From Hymenolepis diminuta (lineage: Eukaryota > Platyhelminthes > Cestoda > Cyclophyllidea > Hymenolepididae), in the NCBI GenBank assembly GCA_900708905.1, contig CAADRB010000049.1:799056-863055 (forward strand): 64,000 nt of DNA, read 5' to 3'. The position numbers and the translations under genes are program-made. This document shows positions 10,761 through 22,300 of the stretch, in pieces. Numbering within the stretch: the stretch's first letter is position 1; every line of letters starts with the position of its first letter. The notes under the pieces were generated by a model. The model was given only the letters and a program-made list of their open reading frames with translations, was not told the origin of the DNA and made no database searches.

Positions 10761-12639
10761 GGTGAACTTAAGACATTGTACTAAAATGTGAAGATTTCAT
10801 TTTATGTTGAAGGCCTGTGTTCTGCAATTATATTCTAATTCAAATAGGTTGGAACATGTGATCAATTTTATTCTGCCGCTAATTGATTAATTTTAAAATG
10901 TTTGCGCAACGCTTAAATGTGAGCATATGGTGGGGATGTCTTGATTAAATTCACATGGTCAAATTCGAAAAAGTTTGAGAGTGGGGGACTTGAATCATGG
11001 TTAGTATATTTGGTTTTAGGTTTCTGTAGTTTAATAAAATTATATTTGTGATCTTCTGACTGTTTGAATTCAGTTAACTTTTAATTTGCGATCACTGATT
11101 TCTGTTCCTAAGGTTACTTTTGGGATCATTTCCGTGGGAGACCTTCGCATCCATTCCTAGCGCAAATTAAATCAATATACTTAACCATATTTTGGGAATA
11201 CTAAATTTAGAATTAATAAAGTTACTTCCAAGTCCGCGTCGCTATTCATTGCTGGCAATTAATTGAAAATACATCTTCACACACAAGAGGCATAATAAAA
11301 TAACAAATGCATGAATTTATAATGTAAGAGTAAATAAAATTTGACTAGCCACGAGAATCAAAGGGAACTGAAGAGACAATGATAAAAAGGATAAACAAAA
11401 GAATTGACCAGAGTTAGAGCACCGCTAATCCCAAGTAAAGTTGCCTTTATAATCTGATCGAGCTAGGCTAAGAGATATCCCTTTTACATCTAATGATTTT
11501 AAAGGTCAACAGGATGCAGCAATCTTTTTCATATCAGAAGAACGAAAGCTGAAGTAGATCATTGACGCGCTGAACGATCGTAGGGGAAGGGGAGAGATGA
11601 AAGAAAGAGGGCTTTGAGTGCAAAAGCCATCCAAAGGAGCCACCCGATTTTGTCTCCTTTGTGAGTCACTCTGTGACAGTTTAGTGAACGATGCCCGTAT
11701 AAATTAGGATATTTCGGAACTAGGATTTATAAATGTTATAAATGTGAGAGATCACATTTTCGGATAGATTTCGAAAATTTTCATTTTATGAAGTTTTTCA
11801 ACTTATGATATCAAAGTCGAAAATTCTTTCCAGTAATCTGTTTTGAACAATTTGATCAGCCAAAGAGAAAACTAGATAAATATTTTGCCATGCTTTTAAT
11901 TCCGTGGAATTAATATACCATATTGACGGTGGGCATTAATAATCGTAGGCCTATTATGACTCTAAATAAATGTACTCTGCAAAAGTGTGTATCGATAGTT
12001 TATGAGCTTAGATTTATACCTATCCCATCTCCACTAGTTGAAAAAGGTAAGGTAATGAAGTCATGTAAGATCACTTTGACATATTAGCTATTGAAAGAGA
12101 AGTTAGTTGATTCTCTAAGAAATTACACTAATTACAAATACAACTCGACAACACCACAGCACAAAAGGACTCAAACTACCATGCCACAACCAGAGACGCG
12201 TTTTCGTTTGATTTGTATTATGCGCCACTTACAACCGCAATGTAAATAAACTCGTTTGAAATAAAAGGAAATTGAAAGGTGGAAAATAAAGAATCTTACA
12301 CATAAGATTTATTTTGGGGCAAAGTGTTATTTGCTTATATGTTGCAAATGCCTTGACATTGATCTCAGCATCTTTCCGATCCTCTCCCCTTCGCCATCTA
12401 CTGAGTCCTCAGTTAACTGATTTTAGTTGCTTTCAGCAGTTAAATTTGTAAAATGATTTTACCTCGGGTAATAATAAATCTCTCATTCTCCGTAATATGT
12501 AAAATAGAAAATATTTAACTTTCACTGTACAATGTTATTGTCATCAAAATAAAGAACAAAACCTCTTTAGGAATCAAAAACTAATGCAAGCGTATTTGAG
12601 GCCCTTCAACTCCGGGTTTATGTTAGATTTATTTATTAA

Positions 12640-12800
12640 TTAATTATCTAATTGCATGAAATATTCAAAATGCACCTAAGACATGGGATATTTGGATTAT
12701 AACCGAAAGGTCAAATTGAGGAGAAAGGAGAGGTAGAAGAGCTGGACCAGTGACAACTTTTGGTAGGATTTTAGATTTCTGCTATCCCAGTTTGTATGTA
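12640..12800 (+). repeat. R5 repeat fragment, copy 2
   Basis: Shares the purine-rich GGAGAGGTAGAAGAG and TTTTAGATTTCTGCTATC order with copies 3 and 4 near 51720 and 52760. Low identity; boundaries approximate. Confidence 0.35.
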
Positions 12801-15800
12801 TCTAACTCATTTAGAATGTTTCAAACGACAACTGAAATCCCCATATAATATCCCAGCATCAGTTATCAAAACATTGGGTGAGAATTAGTGGGCTCGATAT
12901 TTTAAAATGACTGAAACTAATATTTCTGTTTGGCTGTTCTGTTCAGCCTTTTCAAATTTACTATTGCAATTAAATTACTACAATATTATTTGAAAAATGG
13001 AAACCGTATGGAGGAGAATTTTTTTAAAAATGAGAAATACTTTTTACTCATTATACCATTTTACTTTACGCATACCGCCTAAGTCAACAAGTCATATAGT
13101 GATACTTATCTCATTAAATTAATTAGTTTAAAAATCAAACTATTTAAATTTATATATTTATATAAAAAATTAATATGAATAAACTTTCACAACCTGAGAT
13201 TTTATGAAAATTTAGACATTTTGTACGGCCGTTTCGTAAATCCCTCGGACTTTAATTGTAAAAACTTTGGTGTTAAGTTTTGCATGATATCTGCAGGTCA
13301 TCTTTGCTCCGGTTTTAACATTTATTTCTGTACGACGCTTATCATCATCTTTCCACTAGAACTATTAGTCGCCCGGTCTCTCTTCCAGCCGATGTCATGA
13401 AAGGTTCCTTGACATTTATGGAGGTCTAATTTTTAAATATCCTCTAGATAAAATACGATTCATTGAAATTCGCATGAAAACTTCTTTCGATCAAATTTCT
13501 CAACTTTTTTGTTTAAATATTGAAAGAGCTTTCCCAAACTAATATTCAAATTGAATGGTAAAAGAACAGAGAACAAGTTACTATTAGGATGCTCGCGTTG
13601 TAAAGAAAAGTAAAAGATGAACTATTAAACTGTTCTAAATTCACGTCTTGAAAAGAAAGTTGACATTATGTTTCTCTTGTCATCCAATTATCTACTGTCA
13701 CCTTAATGCCGGGAACTGCTAAAGCCCATCACAGAGCACTTTTACCACCAGTCTCAAAGTGGTAATCAAAAGAGTGACTAAATGCGTCTAATAGATTAAT
13801 ACAGAATTGGATCATAGTGCGGGAGTTTGTTTGTTACGAAATACTAGGGGATGACTCATTTAAACTGTAATCAGCTAACGAGTTAGGTATGATTGATGAA
13901 TTTGTTTATTGGTATTATAATCCCCTTGCCGTACATGCACTGCCAAATTTATATATTTCACTTTGCGCATATACAGAAGAGGGAAGCGTCAGTGCTGAAT
14001 GACGACAACACGAGTTGTGATGGCCAGATGAATAAGATACGATTTGAGGGGCTGACTGTTTCATTCTATGTGTCTTTGTGTGGTTATTAAATGAGCAGCC
14101 AATCAAAAATCACCAATTGACAGTTAAATGTGTCAGTATGGTTGTGAGTCATAGAGACAGAGAAACATAGGTGCTATACAATAAAAACGTGGATATAATA
14201 GTTGATTCGAAGGTTTTTGTCTACTTGCTCAAGCTAATTGGAAAGATCTTGGAAAACTAACGGTAAAATAATGAATCCATTTTCTTGCTTAGTCTTGGCG
14301 ATCATAACCACTCTTAGTACGTCCTTTCTTCTATAAATACTAAATAATACTTCTGCATTTAAAGAAATCCATTTTCAGAATTTGAGGATCTAGAACTCAG
14401 TGAATGTATTTGCAGTATTCAATTATATCCTAATTTTGACAAAATTCATAATTTTGACTAATCATAGTTCAAAATATTATTATTTTTCAATCCCAACTTT
14501 ATTATGCGACAGAGAAACACAGCGAAATTTAGCCTGGACCTTAAAATTATTGCGAATGTGATTTAGGAGATAAGTATTCTCATCTGACCTCCTTTGAACC
14601 ACTGGTGATTTTGTGAGGTCACATCAACACTTTTGAAATAAAATTAAACTGTGTTGAAAACTGTCATAAACTTTTACAACCAATATGGACCAGCAGTTGG
14701 ACAAATATTAAAACCTATAATTGAACAGGGTGTTCATAATATCTAAATCTTAATTTTTCCTGAAAAGCTGAGAAATTACGATTCTCCTACCAAAGTAACA
14801 TTCAGATTAAAGAATTGAAAGCAGAGAAATTAACAGCGATTCATAAATTCATCCAAAATTTTCATCTAGTATCTATCTTTACTATTCAAACACGGAAAAC
14901 AATTGATTTTTTGCAATAATATAGATTGTGTAGACAGATATTAAGTCTCTAGTGTTCTATCGAATGCATATTTTGACTTAGAGATCTGAGTCGCATTAAT
15001 TATGCGGGAATGATCTTTAAGTGAGCTCATCAAATGGACTAGGAATGAAAAAAAAGTAAATCCACTTAGCGTATCTAAATTTAGAGTCCTTATCATAACC
15101 AATTTCCAGTCATTTCTCTTTCAGTTTCTATTTGTTGTTCATGCTCCTGAGTATTTTTCTCACAACCTCCCCTCGCCCAATACACGTGCGTTCACACCCA
15201 CTTTCGGTCCTCTCACTTGAAAGATGTTGTTTTCTGTTATCCATTGGGGAATCTGTTATGGGATAATAGAACCTAATATTTTTTGGGCTTGTAAAGTAGC
15301 TTAGTTGACCAAACTCATGGAAAAATATGTTCTTCAGCTTCAAGCTTTTCACATAATAATAGAAATGATTCTCAAGCCCATTTAGAAAATCGCTTTCAAA
15401 TGATCAATTTGAGTAGACAGTAAGATCGAAGTGCCCTCCTCCTCCCCCCAAGTGAAAGAATTGAATTCTGTTAACCTCTATATTTGGCGGACTTAACAAG
15501 GGTGATTGGCCATTCCAGTCATCGGCTGTTCAAAGTCTCTGGTCTGATTCCGACTGCCGTACGGCATAAAAATAGTCATCAGATGGGTGAGAGAATGTGA
15601 TCTTCTAATTAAAGAGAATATTCATTGGTATTGGTGTTCTAAAAAAGTTAAACTACGAAAAATAGCGGAAAATGGAATTTATGGACTCTACTTAAATAAA
15701 ACAGTAACAATTTTAATATTAAAATAATATGACTCCTAAGACCGATTTCAGTGCGAGGCTTTTGAAATTTCATTTGAAAAAAACAACGATATATGTTATT

Positions 15801-17324
15801 TGGACATGGAATTGAGCATTTAATTTATCAGGATTCTCTAGATAAGTTGGATAGAACCACTCTTTTCGCATAGAGATTGTGAAAAAATAAGTTTTAGACA
15901 TTTTACAGTAACAGTTTCAATATTCAATTAAATCTCAAGAATAATTGCTCAGGATAGCAATACTTCAGGATGGCAGCTGCTACATTTCTATAAATGGCAA
16001 GTGATTTCATGAGGCGGTTTTAATGGAATTTCAGCTATTTGTACAATTAGTTTGTATTATGATGGCAGAAGAGACTAATTGATGTTCTCGGGATCCAAAT
16101 TTGTAAAAAAGGGAAAGAAAAGTAGGGTTTGCGAACGTAATCATCCTTCATTTATTTCCAGGAGTTTTAGCCATTCGATATATTCTACTGCGACGTCTTT
16201 GCAGAACACCATTTATGATAAATGCTATTTAGAGGAAAACTATACTGTTTCCTAAAATAATACTTTTGCTTGATATTCCTTTTTTCTTCATCAATTTTAA
16301 TTTCGGCTTCTTTAATTCCTGATTCTTTGAAATGGCTTCTTTAATCATCCGTTTTAGAAACAATAATTTTGTTATGAGAAGGATGTTTTGATCAAATAGG
16401 TAAAATGTTACACGTATACAAACAAGTTAAAAAGTGGCAGAGAACCAAGCTTCCACTGTAGTAAAACAATTAATTTCAATTAATTAGTACAGTACTTCAA
16501 AATTATCTAGAATTTCTATTGAATTTAGTATGTTAGGGGAGCGATCAAAATACAACTGAGAACGTCTCAGTGGTCCGAGTTGTCCGGTGTTTCTAAAGAT
16601 CCAGCTGAAATTTGGGGACAGAGAGTGGGCGTCTGGGATTATAGGGAGAAAACGGAAAGAAGATGGAATATTATTACTTTTCAAAGGTATACTAATTGGG
16701 ATAAATTTTGAGCCATTGTTAATTTCATGGAATTTTGTTTACTTTTTGAACTAATGAATTAAGTAAAAAATGTATTTTCCAGTAACCACCGAACATAAAG
16801 TTTTTGATCAGAATTCGTCACTCAAATTATACTGAGATTTAGAGTTCAATAGACGCTCAACAAAAACGAAAGCTCAGTATCTTATAAAAGTTTAAAAATT
16901 AAATACGAGTGAAAGTGCTTAAAGATTTCGAACATTAATGTATTCTGTAAGCTAGATTAACCTCTCAGCCAGGACCAATCTCCCCTACTCGTGCAAATGA
17001 CTGACTTTATTATTTCACTATGAGAAACTGGTCTACTGCATATTATCTAAGCATTATTTCACATTTCAACTAGATAATATCTACTTATTTAATTAGAAGG
17101 GTGCAGTCCTCCTGAAGGATAAATTTTCTACGGCCTCATCTAAAAATTCCACAGAATACATATATCAACTCATTTTCCATCTCGGCCCTAGGTGTTTTAT
17201 TGAATGCCGAATAGACTAGCAATGCACCAATTTTCTCATTCTTCTCGTTTATTTCATCTTTTGTCAGTTTTTATTAAAGTAATGTGTATTCATTTTAAAT
17301 TTTTAATCAAAAAAGTATTTTCCA

Positions 17325-17465
17325 ATTAAGTATTTAGCAGTTGTTTTTGATTGACTATTTCAATAGTCTAATTTAATACTTCTTGATATCTTGGCGATTT
17401 TCAGAACACTATCAAACGGCAAGAGCTTGTCGCCATGATTACATCAGCCCATCTGTCGAAATCCA
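17325..17465 (+). repeat. R3 dispersed repeat, copy 1
   Basis: Colinear similarity to 34200-34345. Shared blocks are TTTTTGATTGACT, an AACACTAT/AGCACTAT block, CTTRTCGCCAT and TACATC, in the same order and spacing. Nature unknown; no coding capacity seen. Confidence 0.5.
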
Positions 17466-18197
17466 TAAATCGGCATGTCTTTACCTCTCTCATCTCACCT
17501 GGATTTTAACCAACGTTTAGCTATGCCAAATAGCTACGTACTACTTATATATAAACCTTGCTGTAATTTTTTCCTTGACCGGACTCTGACGTTTCTCATC
17601 GACGTTTATAAAACGTCTACTCTTCTCGCTCCTCTCCATTTCCTGCCACTCAATTCCTACAGTCAGATCCTTCAACAGCCCTCCTCCAACCTTCTATGTA
17701 GCTCTCTCTCTCTCTGATAAGTATCGTTAAAATATTACTATTACTAATTACATTGCCTTTCATCTTGCTCTTTATGACTTTATATTTAGTGATCCTTGCA
17801 TTTAACCCACTACAACACACATAGTCTTACCCAACTTTGTGTTTTCTGATTTTAAAAAGACTGTTATTTCTACTTTTTCGGGAAGAAAAATAGTTTTTTA
17901 GCAATACCATCCAGTCTAAGGTTGTCAACTTCCTGTAAATACTTCCGCTTACTGGATACGGCGCAAAACTGAAGTTTTTCCGTCTCAAGAAAGGTCAAAT
18001 AATCGTGTTTAATGCAAATTTTTAACCATTCTATTTAAGTCTCTAGAATAAAAGAATAGCACATCATAATCACACCTCTATAAGCTTACCATTAGAGAGA
18101 TGTGTCCTTTTTGAATCTCATATTAAAAAACATATACAGCATGAGGATAGGTCTGGTAGGCGAGTATAAAAATGGTACAGCAAATTCCTCGATTACA

Positions 18198-18203
18198 TTT
18201 ATT
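18198..18203 (-). terminator. Possible distal poly(A) signal
   Basis: The first minus-strand AATAAA after the stop of the 18385-19140 gene lies about 180 bases downstream. That is further away than in the other paralogues, so a variant signal may be used instead. Confidence 0.25.
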
Positions 18204-18384
18204 TAACCACATAGATATTAAACGAGTATGGAATTTCAAACTGAGAATTAAACACCAAAGAATAGAACAAACTTATTTTACAAAAATTGGGGTAATAAAA
18301 GCATATATATCATTTTTTAAGCGAAATGCGGAAGAATTGTCTCATTGAATCGAGAGGTAAAAAATGTAGTTCATTTTTCAGCTA

Positions 18385-19140
18385 TCAATTTGTCTTCAGT
18401 GTAGTTTCAGAGGCACACATCCCGTAAGAAGAGAGATTGTTGAATATTCTCTTGGTTTGCTCAGAATTAACACTTTGAAGATATTTGCAAGCATTGGGTA
18501 ACTTTGACATAATATCAAATTGTGCTTGAGAGCCCATCCTTGCAATGTAATTGGTCAAATAGGGAGCATTTTTAAACACATATTCTAATGTTTTAGGCTG
18601 CATGAGAACAAGTACAGTAGAAAGAGCATAATGGTTAGTGATGATATAATGCAAGGCACTGACATTAATACCATCCAGACTGTCTACATGTGCGAAAGGA
18701 ATATTTGGCATTTGGAGCAGAATTAATTGATGAACTGTACGGACCGGCGGACCTGGATCGTGAGGTTCTCTGTATCTCCACTTGACCTGCAGTCGCAATT
18801 TGGTAGTGTTCAGATGTGGTTCAATTTTCTCATATGTTTCGAAAGGAATATTCCTCATGACGGTTGTTAGAACTTTGTTATTTAGGAGGTAAAGAAGGCC
18901 ATCGGGATTTTTGACCTTGTTAAGAACTTCTGAGAGTATGGTCCCATTCAATCTCACGAAAACTTCATTCAGATTTGGAATTTTGTCAATTGTTTCTGAG
19001 ACCTCCTTGTCACTCTTATTAAGACTATCAATGATCATTTGTATACCCGACAAATATTCTTCTTTCTCGCGGATGACTGCAGCTGAGCAGTTGTCTAGGA
19101 GCGCGATAATTAAAAACGTCAACATTGCCCGCAGTTTCAT
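18385..19140 (-). CDS. Secreted 22-residue-repeat family protein, short form lacking linker and C-terminal block
   Basis: A 251-residue member starting at the ATG at 19140, with a signal peptide of about 20 residues. Unlike its relatives it has repeat units directly after the signal: residues 52-118 contain IPNL and NPDGLL units like those in the N-terminal part of the 47905-49203 protein. A Pro-containing spacer (about 125-133) leads to the core at MPNIP (144-148), which holds Cys218 and Cys242. It stops nine residues after Cys242, so the Thr linker and the second repeat block are absent. Several Asn-X-Ser/Thr sites (for example Asn65, Asn111) suggest N-glycosylation. The decayed copy at the right edge resembles this member most closely. 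Function unknown. Confidence 0.86.
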   Translation of the reverse strand: MKLRAMLTFLIIALLDNCSAAVIREKEEYLSGIQMIIDSLNKSDKEVSETIDKIPNLNEVFVRLNGTILSEVLNKVKNPDGLLYLLNNKVLTTVMRNIPFETYEKIEPHLNTTKLRLQVKWRYREPHDPGPPVRTVHQLILLQMPNIPFAHVDSLDGINVSALHYIITNHYALSTVLVLMQPKTLEYVFKNAPYLTNYIARMGSQAQFDIMSKLPNACKYLQSVNSEQTKRIFNNLSSYGMCASETTLKTN

Positions 19141-19198
19141 GACTGAAGTAAATTTGACGCAGTGAATGAGAAATGAGGGGAATTTTTGTGCGCAGCCG

Positions 19199-19308
19199 AT
19201 TGGCTGAAGAATATAGCAAATTTTTCAAGTTTTCTCATTGGTCCTTTAATAAATATCGGTTTCTTATGAAGATGACTTAGCCTCTTGGTTTACCATTTAT
19301 GAGCCAAT
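19199..19308 (-). promoter_or_regulatory. Promoter of the 18385-19140 gene
   Basis: Two minus-strand CCAAT boxes (ATTGG at 19199-19203 and 19237-19241) and one in the opposite orientation (19304-19308) lie within 170 bases of the ATG. Only a weak TATA (CTATAT, about 19211-19216) is visible. Confidence 0.45.
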
Positions 19309-22300
19309 GAAAATTTATTTCATTAAATATTTGTTGGCTTGGTTATTAGATCATCGATCATTAAATTAGAATTTTATTACGATGAGGTGAAATTGGAGTT
19401 ATTGGACAAGTTTTCATTGTGATTGGGATTTTACTAAAGTACGTCTTTCTAACGTTTCCATGTGCAAATTTGAATTGCTTATAATGAGTGAAAATCTCTT
19501 TCTGGCCCGTCAGAAAAGTATAAAACGGGAAATTTCTAGAATGGGGTTGGAATCCAATAAATAATAAAAGAACGTACAATAAAAGTGTGTCAATAGCATT
19601 CAAATTCAGAGAAAATATTAAAATTGGCTTTCTATTAATGTTATTTTAATTTGAAACTTACCTGCTTATGCGATTAGAGGTTTGCTCGGTCTCTCCATGT
19701 ATTGCTGACTCATAGGTCAGTTGCTTATCGACGAATCAAAGACAGTCACCTATTGTACTTAATTTCGATTGTTACTCAGAGCCTGCATTGTCCTTGTTCA
19801 GTACGGATGTCTCCGTCTTTCCTCCTCCTCTCTCCTTTCCCATCTCATTCATTCCCAGTTATCCAATATACGTGTAGTCATCCATAACTCTTATCTCATT
19901 CGGGAAAGACTATTGCATCCTGCCAGAAAGATCATCAGTTTTTTAAGTGAGTCTAACGGTAGTTTAACCTGTGGATTTGTGTTACTTTAGCATCGTAGCT
20001 AAGGTGATACTTATAAGGATTCACTGTTGCCTATTAAATACTTAAGTTAATTTGAAATTCGCTTCGAAAATCAGAGACTATGATGATGAGATAGGTATGG
20101 TGTGCAATTTTATTTCTTCACTTCTGCCAATAACGAATTCGAACATTGCAAATCTCTGGCCATGGAAAGGTCCGAAATCTTCCTTCCTTCAGATGTGTTC
20201 TTATCCCAGCGATCTTCAAAACGCCAAGTGCATAAAGAAGGAGGTAAATCACAATCAAGACACAAGAAAACCTTTATTTATCAGAAACAAATTAATTCAT
20301 TCTTATTTTTATGGAACTGCGTTTTAAATTATGAAAAATTTAATTAGTTTCAAGCTGCATTCTCTAAATTCATTATAAAATTTGAAGGATCTTAATTTAT
20401 ATCGATTTAATACAGGATGGTAAAAGTGCTTATTAATGGAGTACTTATGAGTTTTATATCTGTACTATTTGTACCGGCAGCCTCAAAACTCACTACTATA
20501 GTGTTATCGTAATAGCTTTCAGTGTCTGCCCCATTAACATAAAAAGATCCGTAAGTCCTATTCCAATCAAGACTAAATTACTCTGCCCTAAGAAAGGTTG
20601 CTCTAATAAAAGGAGATTCAGGCTCAGGAACTGAAGACTGCTGGTGAGGTATTTACGCAACCTAAGGACATTGATCATTCGTAGGTGTGCTCTACTGTTT
20701 AAATAAAACGGCAAAATGAACAATTCAAAATATTTTAGTGAATCTTTCCCCCAGATAACTGAAAAGCTTTGTTGGATCAAGAATAGGAATATCTTCCAAA
20801 CAAAAAGTTTAGACGAAGAAATCTACTTTTCTTTAACTTTTACTGACCTTCGTAGACCTAAAAATAGATATTGGATAGTCTCCATGTACGAGTAGTAATA
20901 CAGATTTTGATGTCCACCCTGCAAAGCGTCCACTCAACACAGACTACCATATTCCAAGGCTTTTTGATGTTCTTCTTTATGGACAGTTTTGGGAAGATCT
21001 CTGAAAAGCAAAGTTGACTTTCATAATTATCCAGGAAGTGTTTGAAGTAGTTCTGTTCTCGATAGTTATGAATCAAACCAAATCCCTCTAGATCTCTCTA
21101 AAAACCAATTAATCTGCTTGAAGACCAAAATGAGTATATTAGGAGCTTGGTTGGCCAAACGTAGTGTAATAATAGATGAAACTGGAAAGGAGAAGGTAGT
21201 GAAATTGAAAGGGAAGAGAAAGGGATTGTTTGCTGGTGAGCAATTGAAAAAATCAACTGGTAATTAGTGTGTATTATGATGGATCACTTCAACTTGCCAT
21301 CTTATTAACTTAGATGATTCCAGTAGCTTAGAAGTCAGGAAGAAATTATTAGATAATCTCGTATGCCTTTTGAAAAAGTACGATCGGCAAGCAATTATCG
21401 ACATAACACTTTCTTGCAAGCTGCCGGAAATAGCTCAATTCTAAAGTAAACTCTTTTATTTATCTAGGCATACAAGTCAATTTTGTTGAAACAGGAAACG
21501 ATGATGCGATTTGTGATGCCCATGAAGTCAAAGAGCGGGTAAATGAAATTTTTATTCATTTAAAATATCCCAAAAATGCTATTTAAGGTAAAATAAATCT
21601 TGGCGACAGTTCTACGCTGTCTCCTCATTAGTTAAACTGAAAATGCTTTATGGTAATAGACAGAGCCATTTTTCTGAAAAATATAATAATAAAGTTCAGG
21701 AAAAAGGGAACTGTGTGGAGTTGTGAAACGTCTAGCTAATTTGGGCACTTTGGAAACTTCATTTTAATTCACCAGTCGCCAGCCAAAGCTTAAAAGAAAT
21801 CCCGTTCAAAGTATTGGCTAGAAAAATTTAAAATAGACCGATCTATTGTGGCTTAAAATCAGGAGAAATTATTGATCCCATCCCAATTTCCATCTTTTTA
21901 GGACAGTGAAACGCGATTCTTCCAATTGCCTGCAAATTTTCTCAGAGAAGAAAACAGATGACCTTATTATATTGCAGTACCCATAGGACTCCAAGTACGA
22001 ATTTCTGGATACTTTGGATCCTTTTAAAAAAGGGAAGCTAAGTTGCAGTATCTTCCTTAGTTATGGAATATCAAGATAAAATAAGCTTTGTGGTATAGGA
22101 TGCTCACATTTGAATAGCCCTTAAAAATGTGACGAAATCGTCTACAGCTGTGTATCAACCTAAGGCGAATAATGAGCACATAAGAAAACACCAATTGTAG
22201 AGGACCAAATTACTCTCCTCCTGAACCAGAACTGAAGATACGCTATAAAAGCATCCGCTCTTAGGACCGCCGCAAGCGGAATATAATTCTTATAAATGTA

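Larger units (their letters stand above)
10160..18197. other. Intergenic, dispersed repeat fragments
   Basis: No gene is supported. The region holds two R5 repeat fragments (about 10540-10760 and 12640-12800), one copy of the TGTATTATGATGG word (16053-16065) and the R3 copy at 17325-17465. A pyrimidine-rich stretch ending in a CT run (17630-17720) follows a TATATAAA at about 17547. That frame (17475-17717) contains an MPN by chance but no family periodicity. Confidence 0.5.

Noticed and set aside
17475..17717. Frame containing MPN and leucine-rich sequence
   Set aside because: The 22-residue spacing and family residues do not follow; it lies in pyrimidine-rich retroelement-like DNA and ends in a CT repeat.
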